Below, in pieces: positions 8,260-17,806 of a stretch of DNA of 64,000 nt. How positions within the stretch are numbered: position 1 is the stretch's first letter; each line of letters starts with the position of its first letter. The stretch is from assembly GCA_018623495.1 (NCBI GenBank), contig JAAZVP010000002.1:1-64000 (forward strand). The letters run 5' to 3'. The notes below the pieces were generated by a model. That model was not told the DNA's origin, ran no database searches, and was given only the letters and a program-made list of their open reading frames with translations. This stretch comes from Halothiobacillus sp. Its GTDB lineage: Bacteria; Pseudomonadota; Gammaproteobacteria; JAAZVP01. A program made the position numbers and the translations under genes.

Positions 8260-8649
8260 TCAACCGGCTTCCAGGCGCTGGAAGATCTTCTCGATCTTGG
8301 TCTGCAGCGTCGCCTTGTTGAAGGGCTTGACCACGTAGCCGTTCACGCCGGCCTGCGCGGCCTCGATGATCTGGTCGCGCTTGGCCTCGGCGGTGACCAT
8401 CAGGATGGGAATGTCGGCGATCGACTCGTCGGCGCGAACCCGCTTGAGGAGCTCGAGCCCGTCCATCCCGGGCATGTTCCAGTCCGTCACCAGGAAGTCG
8501 AAACCGCCCTTCTTGAGCATCGGGAGGGCGGTGGAGCCGTCGTCGGCCTCGCTGATGTTGTGAAACCCGAGGTCCTTGAGCAGGTTCTTGACGATTCGCC
8601 TCATAGTGGAGAAGTCGTCCACCACCAGGATTTTCATGTCTCTGTTCAA
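8260..8649 (-). CDS. cheY: CheY response regulator for the flagellar switch
   Basis: 129 residues, a single receiver domain: acidic pair D11/D12, phospho-acceptor D56 ([12 protein letters not shown]), switch T86 (MVTAEAK) and K108 (VVKPFNK). CheA phosphorylates it; CheY-P binds FliM and FliN and changes flagellar rotation. The start used is TTG (8647-8649) because GGGGGAGA lies six bases upstream; the ATG four codons later is too far from that site. The 146-base gap to fliA is the widest in this part of the locus, so cheY may have its own promoter, but no clear sigma-28 or sigma-70 match was found. Confidence 0.96.
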   Translation of the reverse strand: MNRDMKILVVDDFSTMRRIVKNLLKDLGFHNISEADDGSTALPMLKKGGFDFLVTDWNMPGMDGLELLKRVRADESIADIPILMVTAEAKRDQIIEAAQAGVNGYVVKPFNKATLQTKIEKIFQRLEAG

Positions 8650-8795
8650 GGCAATCTCCCCCCGTCTATCGAGTGCGCTTTATCCAGTGTCTTTGCTCGC
8701 CGCCATGCCCTTGGCTTCGTCCACGCGGCGAAATACTTGAGCCGCCGGCTCCACCAAGGGCGAACCCGGCGGCAGGCGGCCACCCCTCGCCGGCC

Positions 8796-9515
8796 TCAGA
8801 TCCAGTCGTCCATCCGCGCGCGCAGCCGTGCCAGTGCCTGGCTGTGGATCTGGCACACGCGCGACTCGGAAACCCCGAGCACCTCGCCGATCTCGCGCTG
8901 GTTGAGCTCGTCGGTGTAGTAGAGCGACATCACCAGCTTCTCGCGCTCGGGCAGCCCACCGATCTGCTCGGCGAGCGCCTGGCGGAACCCGGCTTCCTCC
9001 AGGGCCCGCTCGGGGGCCTCGGCCTCGCCGGGGATCTCCCGCGGCCGGCCGTCCCTGGTCACCGGCTCGTCGAGACTGTAGACCTGCGCGGTGGCCGAGT
9101 CGCGCACGATCCGCCGGTATTCGTCGGCAGCCACGCCCATCTCCCGGGCGATCTCCGCCTCGGTGGCATCCCGGCCGGTGCGCTCCTCGACCGCGCGGAT
9201 GGCCTGTTCCACCTCGCGCCCCTTGCGGTGGACCGAGCGCGGCGCCCAGTCGGTCTTGCGCATCTCGTCGAGCATGGCGCCACGGATGCGGATCGAGGCA
9301 TAGGTCGAAAAACTGGCGCCCTGGTCGGCGTCGAACTGCCGCGCGGCCTCCAGCAGGCCGATCATGCCCGCCTGGATCAGATCCTCCACCTGCACCGAGG
9401 AGGGTAGCCGGCTCACCAGGTGATGCGCGATGCGCTTGACCAGGTCGGCATGCCGGCTGATCAGGTCGTCGGCCCCGCCATTCTGTACGTTCGAGTACAT
9501 CTGGTAGGCGTTCAT
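8796..9515 (-). CDS. fliA: FliA, flagellar sigma factor sigma-28
   Basis: 239 residues. Region 2 is DLVKRIAHHLVSRLP to ASIRIRGAMLDEMRKTDWAPRSVHRKGRE; region 3 follows, and region 4 has the helix-turn-helix LNQREIGEVLGVSESRVCQIHSQALARLRARM near the C-terminus. FliA directs RNA polymerase to late flagellar and chemotaxis promoters and is normally held by FlgM until the hook is finished. The start overlaps the flhG stop (TGATG), so it is translated with the placement genes. The longer in-frame extension upstream was rejected because family members begin near MNAYQ. Confidence 0.95.
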   Translation of the reverse strand: MNAYQMYSNVQNGGADDLISRHADLVKRIAHHLVSRLPSSVQVEDLIQAGMIGLLEAARQFDADQGASFSTYASIRIRGAMLDEMRKTDWAPRSVHRKGREVEQAIRAVEERTGRDATEAEIAREMGVAADEYRRIVRDSATAQVYSLDEPVTRDGRPREIPGEAEAPERALEEAGFRQALAEQIGGLPEREKLVMSLYYTDELNQREIGEVLGVSESRVCQIHSQALARLRARMDDWI

Positions 9516-10378
9516 CAGATCATCCCTCCGGTGGCGGCCCCGAACTGGATCAGGCGTTCGACGAAGAACTCCAGGTGTCCGCGCGAGGTCTGCGGCAGCG
9601 GCCACTTGTCGATGCGGCTGGCGACGTCCTCGAAGGCCTTGGCCGCCCGGCTGCCCGGGAAGGCCTCGATGACGGCCTTCTGGCGCTGGATGGCCTTGCG
9701 CAGCTGGTCGTCGCGCGGCACGGCCCCCAGATACCCCAGCGAGACGTCGAGGAAGCGGTCGGTCACCGCCGCCATCTTGGCGTACAGGCGCCGGCCGGCT
9801 TGGGGCGAGTCGACCATGTTGGCCAGCAGGTGGAAGCGACTGACGTCGTACTCGCGGGAGAGCACCTTGACCATGGCATAGGCGTCGGCGATCGAGGCCG
9901 GCTCGTCGCAGACCACCACGACAATCTCGTTGGCCGCGCGGGAGAAGGTCACCACGCTGTCGGAAATGCCCGCGGCGGTGTCCACCAGCAGCGTGTCCAC
10001 GTCGAAGCGCAGGTCGCTGAAGGCACGGATCACGCCGGCGTTCTCCTGCGGCCCGAGTTCCGCCATGTGCTTGATGCCCGAGGCGGCCGGCACCACCTTG
10101 ATGCCACCGGGGCCGTCGACGATGACGTCGTCGAGGGTGACGCTGCCGTCGAGCACGTGCGAGAGGTTGTGCTTGGGGTGCAGGCCCAGCTGCACGTCGA
10201 CGTTGGCCAACCCCAGGTCGGCGTCCATCAGCAGCACCTTGCGGCCCAGGCGCGACAGGGCCACCGAGAGGTTGATGGAGACGTTGGTCTTGCCCACGCC
10301 CCCCTTGCCGCTGGTGACCGCCACCACCTTGACCGGCTTGGGCTCTGCCATGGTTCTCAATCCTGCTGCCTGATCCAT
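9515..10378 (-). CDS. flhG: FlhG/FleN, flagellar number-control ATPase
   Basis: 287 residues of the MinD/ParA fold with deviant Walker A (GKGGVGKTN, 24-32), DADLGLANVDVQLG and LLVDTAAGISDSVV. The first residues MDQAAGLRTM contain the DQAxxLR helix that in FlhG proteins stimulates the FlhF GTPase, which is why this start was kept over the later ATG. FlhG limits flagellar number, partly by antagonising the FleQ/FlrA activator. It lies 77 bases after flhF and overlaps fliA. Confidence 0.94.
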   Translation of the reverse strand: MDQAAGLRTMAEPKPVKVVAVTSGKGGVGKTNVSINLSVALSRLGRKVLLMDADLGLANVDVQLGLHPKHNLSHVLDGSVTLDDVIVDGPGGIKVVPAASGIKHMAELGPQENAGVIRAFSDLRFDVDTLLVDTAAGISDSVVTFSRAANEIVVVVCDEPASIADAYAMVKVLSREYDVSRFHLLANMVDSPQAGRRLYAKMAAVTDRFLDVSLGYLGAVPRDDQLRKAIQRQKAVIEAFPGSRAAKAFEDVASRIDKWPLPQTSRGHLEFFVERLIQFGAATGGMI

Positions 10379-10455
10379 CGGGAAACCCTGTTCGATTCCG
10401 GCTCAGTCATTCCTGCCCTCCCGGCCACCTGGGCGGCGCGGGCCCTTTCCGCCGC

Positions 10456-11802
10456 TCAGTTGGCGGGCATCGCCGATCGGCCACCACCGAAGGCCAGTGC
10501 GAGCACCTCGCCGTCGGCGCTTTCCGGCTCCGCGTCCGAGAGCTCGCAGGCGCGCTCCACCAGCCGCGCGGGACAGGCCTCCTCCAGGTCCTCCGGCACC
10601 CGCTGACCCACGCCCAGGTAGGCCACCGGCAGCCGGTGCTTGATCAGGGTCGCCAGAACGCCGCCGAGGCTCGCGGCCTCGTCGACCTTGGTTATGATAC
10701 ACCCCGAAAGGTTCACGCGGCGAAAACTGCGGGTGGCCTCGTCGAGCGCGGCGAGTTGCGTGTTGGCCGAAAGCACGAGGTAGGTGCGCAGCTCCGCGTG
10801 GACGTCCTGGAGGGTGGCGAACTGCTCCACCAGGCGCATGTCGCGCTGGCTCATGCCGGCCGTGTCGATGAGCACCAGGCGCCGGTCGAAGAGCCGGTCG
10901 AGCACGTCGCGCAGCTCGTGATGTCCCCCCACGGAATGGATGGGGACGTCGAGGATGCGGGCGAAGTTGCGCAGCTGGTCGACGGCGCCGATGCGGAAGT
11001 TGTCGGTGGTCACCAGCGCCACGCTGCCCGGCCCGTAGCGCATGATGTGGCGCGCGGCGAGCTTGGCCACGGTGGTGGTCTTGCCCACCCCGGTCGGCCC
11101 CACCACGGCCACCACGCCGCCCTGGTCCACCAGGCTGCGCTCCTCCCGCTCGAGGGCCTCGCCGAGGAGCTCGCGGGTCTCGCCCAGGGCCCGCTCGAGA
11201 TCTTCGCGCTCGTTCACGCCGTCGGCCAGGCGCGCCGCGAGGTCGGTGCCCAGGCCCATGCCCATCAGCTGTTCGAGCAGGGCCGCGCGCAGCGGGTTCT
11301 GCCGGCTCATCTGGCCCCACTCCATCACCGACAGCTGGTTCTCCATCAGCCGGCGCAGGGTGGAGAGCTCGCTCTTGAGGGCGCTCACCTCGGCGCTCTC
11401 CGCAGCCCCACGGTTCCGCCGTGCGCGGCCCGGGCCCTCGGCGGCGCCCGGGCCCTCGTCCGCCGCCCGGCCGGCGCCGGCCGGACGGGTCGCACCCGCG
11501 GACCGGGCGGCCTCCGACGGCCCGGACGCCGCCTCGGCAACCGCCCGCAGGGAACTGGGGGCCTCGGGCTCGGGGCGGCTCGGCTGCGGCCGCGGCGACT
11601 CCACCGGCTTGGTGGCCGGGCGCCCGGCCGACTCGGCACGGCGTTGCAGCGCGGCATCATCCAGGTCCACGGCGGCGACGATCTCCACGCCTTCGGCAAC
11701 CGGCTTGTTGGAGAGGATCACCGCGTCCTCGCCCAGGGTCTCCTTGACCTGGCGCATGGCCTGGCGGGTATCCGGTGCGGTAATGCGCTTGATGTTCATC
11801 AA
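10456..11802 (-). CDS. flhF: FlhF, SRP-type GTPase for polar flagellum placement
   Basis: 448 residues. A basic N-terminal part (MMNIKRITAPDTRQAMRQVKETLGEDAVILSN in family-typical form) precedes a variable Ala/Pro/Arg-rich linker (75-150). The NG GTPase domain follows, with G1 GPTGVGKTTT, TTDNFRIGAVDQL, VLIDTAGMSQRDM and TKVDEAASLGG. FlhF dimerises with GTP at the cell pole and recruits early flagellar proteins; FlhG activates its hydrolysis. It lies 32 bases after flhA. Confidence 0.95.
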   Translation of the reverse strand: MMNIKRITAPDTRQAMRQVKETLGEDAVILSNKPVAEGVEIVAAVDLDDAALQRRAESAGRPATKPVESPRPQPSRPEPEAPSSLRAVAEAASGPSEAARSAGATRPAGAGRAADEGPGAAEGPGRARRNRGAAESAEVSALKSELSTLRRLMENQLSVMEWGQMSRQNPLRAALLEQLMGMGLGTDLAARLADGVNEREDLERALGETRELLGEALEREERSLVDQGGVVAVVGPTGVGKTTTVAKLAARHIMRYGPGSVALVTTDNFRIGAVDQLRNFARILDVPIHSVGGHHELRDVLDRLFDRRLVLIDTAGMSQRDMRLVEQFATLQDVHAELRTYLVLSANTQLAALDEATRSFRRVNLSGCIITKVDEAASLGGVLATLIKHRLPVAYLGVGQRVPEDLEEACPARLVERACELSDAEPESADGEVLALAFGGGRSAMPAN

Positions 11803-11834
11803 TCAGCCCTCGTCTGGATGCGCCGGGGATCAGG

Positions 11835-13949
11835 CTATTGCTGGACCTCTTCGCCGATGGAGGCCACCACCTTGATCTGCTTGTTTTCCGGCACCTCGTT
11901 GAAACTCAGCACGTGCAGCGCGGGGATCGCGTGGCGGACCAGCCGCGCCAGCCACTGGCGCAGGCCGGGAGCCACCAGCAGGATGGCCGCCTCCCCCTTG
12001 ACCTCCTGCTGCTGGGCGGCCTGGGCCAGCGAGTCGTGCAGCCGCTGGGCCAGGCCCGGCTCGATGCCGACATCGGCTTCGCCCGCGCCCTGGACGGACT
12101 GAAGCAACAACTGTTCCAGGGACGGATCGAGGGTGATCACCGGCAGCTCCGGGCGCATGCCGTTGATGTTCTGCACGATCATCCGGCCCAGCGCCATGCG
12201 CACGGCGCCGGTCAACATGTCGGGATCCTGGCTGCGGGGCGCCTGCTCCGCCAGTGTTTCGGCGATGGTGCGCATGTCGCGGATCGGCACGCGGTCCTCG
12301 AGCAGGTTCTGCAGGACCTTGACCACCACCCCCAGCGAGAGGGTCTTGGGCACCAGGTCCTCGACCAGCTTGGGCGCCGACTCGGAAAGGCCGTCGAGCA
12401 GCTGCTGGGCCTCGTCGAAGCCGAGCAGTTCGTGGGCGTGGTCCTGGAGGGTCTGCGAGAGGTGGGTGGCGATCACGGTGCTGGCGTCCACCACGGTGTA
12501 GCCCAGCGCCTGGGCCTGGTCCTTCTGCGCGGCGTCGATCCAGACGGCGTCGAGGCCGAACGCCGGGTCCTTGGCGGCGATGCCGTTGAGCTCGCCGTGG
12601 ACCTGGCCGGGGTTGATCGCCATCTCGCGGTCGGGATAGACCTCGGTCTCGGCGGTGGGCACGCCCATCAGCGAGATGCGGTAGGCGTTGGGTCCCAGCT
12701 CCAGGTTGTCCTTGATGTGCACCGAGGGCACCAGGAAGCCGAGTTCCTGGGAGAGCTTCTTGCGCACGCCCTTGATCCGCTGCATCAGCTGGCCACCCTG
12801 GTTGCGGTCCACCAGCGGGATCAGGCCGTAACCCACCTCCAGGCCGATGACGTCCACCGGCGGGACGTCGTCCCAGGTGAGTTCCTTGATCTCCGGCGGC
12901 TGCTCCTCGCTGGGGGCGGCCTCCGCCTCGGCGGCCGCCACCGCGGCCTGCTGGCGACGCTGCATGAGCAACCAGGCGGTGCCCGCGGCGATCGCGCCCA
13001 GGGTGAGGAAGGCGAAGTTGGGCATGCCCGGCACCATCCCCAGGCCCACCATGATGGCGGCGGTGATCATCAGCACGCGGGGATCGGAGAGCATCTGGCC
13101 GACCACCATGCCGCCCATGTCCTGCGGGGTGTTGGCGCGGGTGACGATGATCGCCGTGGCCGTGGACAGCACCAGCGAGGGGATCTGCGCCACCAGGCCG
13201 TCGCCGATGGTGAGCAGCACGTAGGTCCGGCCGGCCTCCCCCGCCGACAGGCCGTGCTGGGCCATGCCCACGATCAGCCCGCCGATGATGTTGATGAAAA
13301 CGATCAGGATGCCGGCGATGGCGTCGCCACGGACGAACTTGGAGGCACCGTCCATGGAACCGTAGAAGTCGGCCTCCTGGCTGATCTCCGCCCGCCGTTC
13401 GCGGGCCTGTTCCTGGGTCAGCAGGCCGGCGTTGAGGTCGGCGTCGATGGCCATCTGCTTGCCGGGCATGGCATCCAGGGTGAAGCGGGCGCTCACCTCG
13501 GACACGCGCCCGGCGCCCTTGGTGACCACCACGAAGTTGATGATCACCAGGATGGTGAACACCACCAGGCCCACCGCGTAGTTGCCGCCGATGACGAACT
13601 CGCCGAAGGACTGGATCACCTGGCCGGCGGCGTCCGGCCCGGTGTGGCCCTCGAGCAGCACCACCCGCGTGGAGGCGACGTTCAGCGCCAGGCGCAGCAG
13701 CGTGGCCACCAGCAGGATGGTGGGAAAGACCGCGAAATCCAGCGGCCGCTGGGCATAGACCGTCACCAGCAGCACGATCAGGCCGAGGGTGATGTTGAAG
13801 GTGAACAGCATGTCCAGCGCCAGCGGCGGCAGGGGCACCACCATCATGGCCAGCATGGTGACCACGAGGAAGGGCACGCCCAGCCCGCCGAGGCGCAGGT
13901 TGCCGCCCTCGCCGCGCAGGGCGGGTGGAATCACGTCCGGCAACCTCAT
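11835..13949 (-). CDS. flhA: FlhA, flagellar export gate protein
   Basis: 704 residues: eight or so transmembrane segments in the N-terminal half (for example LVVTMLAMMVVPLPPLALDM, IILVINFVVVTKGAGRVSEV region), the conserved FHIPEP-type cytoplasmic loop (AGRVSEVSARFTLDAMPGKQ), and a large cytoplasmic domain from about residue 345 to the end. It forms the nonameric ring that receives chaperone-substrate complexes for flagellar type III export. The start overlaps the flhB stop (ATGA). Confidence 0.96.
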   Translation of the reverse strand: MRLPDVIPPALRGEGGNLRLGGLGVPFLVVTMLAMMVVPLPPLALDMLFTFNITLGLIVLLVTVYAQRPLDFAVFPTILLVATLLRLALNVASTRVVLLEGHTGPDAAGQVIQSFGEFVIGGNYAVGLVVFTILVIINFVVVTKGAGRVSEVSARFTLDAMPGKQMAIDADLNAGLLTQEQARERRAEISQEADFYGSMDGASKFVRGDAIAGILIVFINIIGGLIVGMAQHGLSAGEAGRTYVLLTIGDGLVAQIPSLVLSTATAIIVTRANTPQDMGGMVVGQMLSDPRVLMITAAIMVGLGMVPGMPNFAFLTLGAIAAGTAWLLMQRRQQAAVAAAEAEAAPSEEQPPEIKELTWDDVPPVDVIGLEVGYGLIPLVDRNQGGQLMQRIKGVRKKLSQELGFLVPSVHIKDNLELGPNAYRISLMGVPTAETEVYPDREMAINPGQVHGELNGIAAKDPAFGLDAVWIDAAQKDQAQALGYTVVDASTVIATHLSQTLQDHAHELLGFDEAQQLLDGLSESAPKLVEDLVPKTLSLGVVVKVLQNLLEDRVPIRDMRTIAETLAEQAPRSQDPDMLTGAVRMALGRMIVQNINGMRPELPVITLDPSLEQLLLQSVQGAGEADVGIEPGLAQRLHDSLAQAAQQQEVKGEAAILLVAPGLRQWLARLVRHAIPALHVLSFNEVPENKQIKVVASIGEEVQQ

Positions 13950-15103
13950 GCGCCGTCACCCCCGTCGTCTTCCCGCCAGAGCTCGTCGGGCACCTCGGTC
14001 TCGGGATCCGGGCGGGGCGGGGCCTGCTCGCCACTGTCACGCGCGGACTTGAGCTGGAAGATCCAGGCCAGCACCTGCGCCACCGCCACGTAGAGGTCGG
14101 CGGGGATCTCCTGGTCGATCTCGGTGGTGTTGTAGATGGCGCGGGCCAGCGGCGGGTTCTCGAAGATCTCCACGCCGTTGTGCTGGGCGATCTTGCGGAT
14201 CTGGAGGGCCACCATGTCCTGGCCCTTGGCGACCACCACGGGCGCGCCGGCCCCCTCGGTGTCGTAGCGCAGGGCCACGGCGTAGTGGGTGGGGTTGGTG
14301 ATGACCACGTCGGCCTCGGGTACGGCCTCCATCATCCGCCGCTGGGTCATCTCGTGCTGCATCTGGCGGACCTTCTGCTTGACCTCGGGCTTGCCCTCGG
14401 TCTCCTTCATCTCGTCCTGGACCTCTTGCAGGGTCATCTTGAGCTTCTGGGTGTGGTCCCAGATCTGGAAGGGCACGTCCACCGCGGCGATCAAGGCCAG
14501 CGAGGCGGCCAGCACCACGAACACCGTGGCGAAGATCTTCGCCCCGTGGACGATCGCCTCCCGCGGCGCCTCGTAGCCGAGCATCAGGATCTGCTCGTCG
14601 AAATGGAAGAACAGCGCCACGCCCACCCCGCCGATGATCACGAATTTCGCCAGGGCCTTGAACAGCTCCATGCCGGCGCGCGCGGAGAACAGCCGCTTCA
14701 TGCCCTGGATGGGCGAGATGCGCTCGAGCTTCGGTGCCAGCGCCTGGGGCGAGAAGCTCCAGCCGCCCAGCGCCAGGGGCGCGAGGATGGCGACCACGGT
14801 CATCAACAGCAGGAAGGGGCCGGTGATCTCGAGCACCGCCAGCAGCCCCCGGCCGATGAAGCGGTAGACGGTGGCGGTGTCAAAGACCTGTTCCCGGCTG
14901 GGCTGGAACGCCATTTCCATGACGCCCGTGAGCCCGGCGAACATGTCGCGGGCCATGAACCACATGCCCACCGCCGCCACCAGGGTCACGGCCATGGTGT
15001 TGAGCTCGCGCGAGCGGGCAATCTGGCCCTTTTCGCGCGATTCCCGCAGGCGTTTCGGTGTTGGCTGTTCTGTCTTTTCCTGACCGTTTTCCGCTTCCGC
15101 CAC
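13946..15103 (-). CDS. flhB: FlhB, flagellar export switch protein
   Basis: 385 residues: a hydrophilic N-terminus (EKTEQPTPKRLRESREKGQIARS), four transmembrane helices, and a cytoplasmic domain containing the self-cleavage site NPTHYAVALRYD (about residues 268-279). Cleavage between N and P is needed for the switch from hook to filament substrates, prompted by FliK. The C-terminal tail is Pro/Glu-rich. It overlaps flhA and is 3 bases after fliR. Confidence 0.96.
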   Translation of the reverse strand: MAEAENGQEKTEQPTPKRLRESREKGQIARSRELNTMAVTLVAAVGMWFMARDMFAGLTGVMEMAFQPSREQVFDTATVYRFIGRGLLAVLEITGPFLLLMTVVAILAPLALGGWSFSPQALAPKLERISPIQGMKRLFSARAGMELFKALAKFVIIGGVGVALFFHFDEQILMLGYEAPREAIVHGAKIFATVFVVLAASLALIAAVDVPFQIWDHTQKLKMTLQEVQDEMKETEGKPEVKQKVRQMQHEMTQRRMMEAVPEADVVITNPTHYAVALRYDTEGAGAPVVVAKGQDMVALQIRKIAQHNGVEIFENPPLARAIYNTTEIDQEIPADLYVAVAQVLAWIFQLKSARDSGEQAPPRPDPETEVPDELWREDDGGDGA

Positions 15104-15106
15104 GGC

Positions 15107-15883
15107 TCACTCCCCGATCATTCGACGGGCGAATTCGAAACCATCCGTGAGCAGACCATGAAAGATTGGTGCCAACGACGGGATCGACAGGTAGAGAATG
15201 AACAGGCCCACCAGCAGGGTCATGGGGAAGCCCACCGAGAAGATGTTGAGCTGGGGCGCGGCGCGCGTGATGATGCCCATGGCCAGGTTCACCAGCAGCA
15301 GCGCGGTGATCGCCGGCAGCGCCACCATCACCGCGCCGATGAACATGTGCCGGCCCCAGAGCGCCAGCTGGCGATACATGTCCGGCTCCGGGGCCGGCGC
15401 GCCGACGGGCAGGATGAGAAAGCTCTCGGCCACCAGCTGCATGAGCATCAGGTGGCCGTCGAAGGCCATGAACAGCAACGCCGCCACGGTGGTCAGGAAC
15501 TGACTGACCACCGGCAGGCTGACGCCGTTCTGGGGATCCACCACCATGGCGAAGCCCAGCCCCATGGTCATGGCGATGTTCTCGCCGGCCACCGCCAGCA
15601 CGCCGAACACCAGCTGGAGGATGAAGCCCATGGCCGCGCCGATCAGCACCTGGTGGATGGTGATCAGCACCCCCTCGGCGGAGAAGGCGTTCACCGCCGG
15701 CATGGGCTCGAGCACGGGAACCAGCAGGATGGCCACCAGCGCGGCGAGGAAGATGCGCACCCGCGCCGATACCAGCTGGGTGCCGAACAGCGGCACCACC
15801 ATCAGCATCGCGCCGATGCGCACGAACGGCCAGAAGAACTGGGCCACCCAGGCGGTGGCCTCGGCCATGGTCACCGTGTACAT
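15107..15883 (-). CDS. fliR: FliR, export gate membrane protein
   Basis: 258 residues, about six hydrophobic segments, with the family-typical FFWPFVRIGAMLMVVPLFGTQ start and a C-terminal LSIPSLAPIFHGLLTDGF. FliR forms the helical FliPQR core channel with FliP and FliQ. The start at 15883 is preceded by GGGGTGG; a second ATG five codons later is possible. It lies 22 bases after fliQ. Confidence 0.94.
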   Translation of the reverse strand: MYTVTMAEATAWVAQFFWPFVRIGAMLMVVPLFGTQLVSARVRIFLAALVAILLVPVLEPMPAVNAFSAEGVLITIHQVLIGAAMGFILQLVFGVLAVAGENIAMTMGLGFAMVVDPQNGVSLPVVSQFLTTVAALLFMAFDGHLMLMQLVAESFLILPVGAPAPEPDMYRQLALWGRHMFIGAVMVALPAITALLLVNLAMGIITRAAPQLNIFSVGFPMTLLVGLFILYLSIPSLAPIFHGLLTDGFEFARRMIGE

Positions 15884-15905
15884 GGCGTGCCACCCCGTGC
15901 CGTCA

Positions 15906-16175
15906 TCAGCCCACCAGCGACGGAATGCGCTCGAACAGGCGCTGGGTGAAGTCCAGTATCAGCCGCAGCATCCACGGGCCGGCCACCAGGATGGCGACCG
16001 CCACCGCCAGCAGCTTGGGGATGAAGGAGAGCGTCATCTCGTTGATCTGCGTGGCCGCCTGGAACATGCCGATCAAAAGGCCCACGGCCAGCGCCGTGAG
16101 CAGCAGCGGCGCGGCCAGCAGGACCATCACGGTCAGCGCCTGGCGGGCGATGTCGATCACGGTATCGGGCGTCAT
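15906..16175 (-). CDS. fliQ: FliQ, export gate membrane protein
   Basis: 89 residues, the usual size, with two transmembrane helices (about 17-37 and 52-72) and the conserved MFQAATQINEMTLSFIPKLLA loop between them. FliQ packs around the FliP ring in the export gate. Tight context between fliP (18 bases) and fliR (22 bases). Confidence 0.95.
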   Translation of the reverse strand: MTPDTVIDIARQALTVMVLLAAPLLLTALAVGLLIGMFQAATQINEMTLSFIPKLLAVAVAILVAGPWMLRLILDFTQRLFERIPSLVG

Positions 16176-16193
16176 CGCGCTCCTCCCTGCCCC

Positions 16194-16943
16194 TCAGCCA
16201 CCGGCATAGAAGCTCGAGGCCAGCGTGCCCATGATCAGCGACCAGCCGTCCACCAGCACGAACAGCATCAGCTTGAACGGCAGCGAGACGATCATCGGCG
16301 AGAGCATCATCATGCCCATCGACATCAGCACGCTGGCCACCACCAGGTCGATGATCAAGAACGGGATGAAGATCAGAAAGCCGATCTGGAAGGCGGTCTT
16401 GAGCTCCGAGGTGACGAACGACGGCATCAGCACGGTGAAGGGCACGGTCTCCGGCGACTCGAAGGAGTCGTAGCCGGCGATGCGGCCGAACATGGCGATG
16501 TCGCTCTCGCGGGTCTGGCGCAACATGAACTCGCGAAACGGCTGGCGGACCTCGGCCATGGCCTCTTCGGCGCCCATCTCCTCGTTGAGGTAGGGGGCCA
16601 TGCCGTTGCTCCAGGCGGTCTCGAACACCGGCGACATGATGAAGATGGTGAGAAACAGCGCCAGCCCCAGCAGGATCTGGTTGGAAGGGGTCTGCTGGGT
16701 GCCCAGCGCCTGGCGCAGGATGGCGAGCACGACGATGATGCGGGTGAACGAGGTCATCATCAGCAGCAGTGCCGGCAGCAGGGTCAGCACCGTCATCAGC
16801 ACCAGGATCTGGATGCTGAGCGAGTAGCTCTGCCCGCCGTCGGCGAGATCCTCGACGGTCACCGCCGGCAGCCCGGGCTGCGCCGCGACCACCCCGGGCA
16901 GCAGGCCGGCCAGCAGCGCGAGGAGCCACGACCAGCGGCTCAT
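16194..16943 (-). CDS. fliP: FliP, export gate membrane protein
   Basis: 249 residues with an N-terminal signal peptide ([19 protein letters not shown]), a conserved [38 protein letters not shown] region, and C-terminal helices with [27 protein letters not shown]. Five FliP copies form the core of the export channel, assembled with help from FliO. The start overlaps the fliO stop (ATGA). Confidence 0.96.
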   Translation of the reverse strand: MSRWSWLLALLAGLLPGVVAAQPGLPAVTVEDLADGGQSYSLSIQILVLMTVLTLLPALLLMMTSFTRIIVVLAILRQALGTQQTPSNQILLGLALFLTIFIMSPVFETAWSNGMAPYLNEEMGAEEAMAEVRQPFREFMLRQTRESDIAMFGRIAGYDSFESPETVPFTVLMPSFVTSELKTAFQIGFLIFIPFLIIDLVVASVLMSMGMMMLSPMIVSLPFKLMLFVLVDGWSLIMGTLASSFYAGG

Positions 16944-17377
16944 GACCCCCTCCGCCGGCCCAGGGCCTCGTTGAGCCGCGCGGCGAAAGCGCCGCTCTCG
17001 GCGCCGCCGCCCTCGGGGACCTCGATGGGCCGCTCGAGCACGTGCAGGGTGTCGATGCGCGAGGGCGTGATCCCCACGAGCAGCTGCTCGTCACCCACCT
17101 GTACCAGCACGATCCGCTCGCGGGTGCCCACGCTGATGCCGCCCAGGATCCGGAGCTGGCCACCGAGCCCGCCCTGCAGGAAACCGCCCCCCCGGCGGAC
17201 CAGCCAGGCCAGCGCCAGTACCAGGGCGAGCACCAGCAGCAGGCCGAGGGTGAGCTTGACCAGGTAGCCGCCCTCCAGCGGCTCGACCCCCTGGCCGCCC
17301 GCCTGGGCCAGTACCGTGGCCGGCAGGCTGGCCGCCAGGACCGCCCCGGCGCGCAGGGCCTGTTGCGCGAAACTCAT
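16940..17377 (-). CDS. fliO: FliO, assembly factor for the export gate
   Basis: 145 residues: a likely signal or anchor at the N-terminus ([14 protein letters not shown]), a strong transmembrane helix (about 39-60, [19 protein letters not shown]), and a small cytoplasmic domain ([40 protein letters not shown] in family-typical order). FliO helps FliP assemble and is poorly conserved outside this domain. It is 3 bases after fliN and overlaps fliP. Confidence 0.9.
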   Translation of the reverse strand: MSFAQQALRAGAVLAASLPATVLAQAGGQGVEPLEGGYLVKLTLGLLLVLALVLALAWLVRRGGGFLQGGLGGQLRILGGISVGTRERIVLVQVGDEQLLVGITPSRIDTLHVLERPIEVPEGGGAESGAFAARLNEALGRRRGS

Positions 17378-17380
17378 GGG

Positions 17381-17806
17381 TTACTTCAGCTTCTTGACGC
17401 GCTCGGCCGGGCTGATCACGTCGGTCAGCCGGATGCCGAACTTCTCGTTGACCACCACGACCTCGCCCTGGGCGATCAGCGTGCCATTGACCATCACGTC
17501 CAGCGGTTCGCCCGCCAGCCGGTCGAGCTCGACGATCGAGCCCTGGCTGAGCTGGAGCAGGTTGCGGATGTTGATGCGCGAGCGGCCGATCTCCATGGAG
17601 ATGGTCACCGGGATGTCGAGGATCGCCGACAGGTCGAGATCACCGCCCTCGAGGTCGCCGGTCAGCTCGTCGGCCTGGTGGGGTTCGACGTCGTCCTTCT
17701 GCTCGGCGAGTGCCGCCGCCCAGATGTCGTCGGCCTCGTCACCCCCGCCTTCATCGCCCTGGGCCGCCTGCGCCTCTTCCGGCTCCTGCTGTTCTTCGTC
17801 GCTCAT
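17381..17806 (-). CDS. fliN: FliN, flagellar motor switch protein
   Basis: 141 residues: an acidic, disordered N-terminal half with the DDIWAAALAEQ motif (about 26-36), then the SpoA domain (about 58-138; LDIPVTISMEIGRSRINIRNLLQLSQGSIVELDRLAGEPL in family-typical order). FliN forms the lower C-ring, binds FliH, and receives export cargo and CheY-P. Its start overlaps the fliM stop (ATGA). Confidence 0.95.
   Translation of the reverse strand: MSDEEQQEPEEAQAAQGDEGGGDEADDIWAAALAEQKDDVEPHQADELTGDLEGGDLDLSAILDIPVTISMEIGRSRINIRNLLQLSQGSIVELDRLAGEPLDVMVNGTLIAQGEVVVVNEKFGIRLTDVISPAERVKKLK

Noticed and set aside
8650..8795. Sigma-28 or sigma-54 promoter before cheY
   Set aside because: TCAAG occurs on the - strand but without a GCCGATAA-like -10 at correct spacing; no GG-N10-GC element either.
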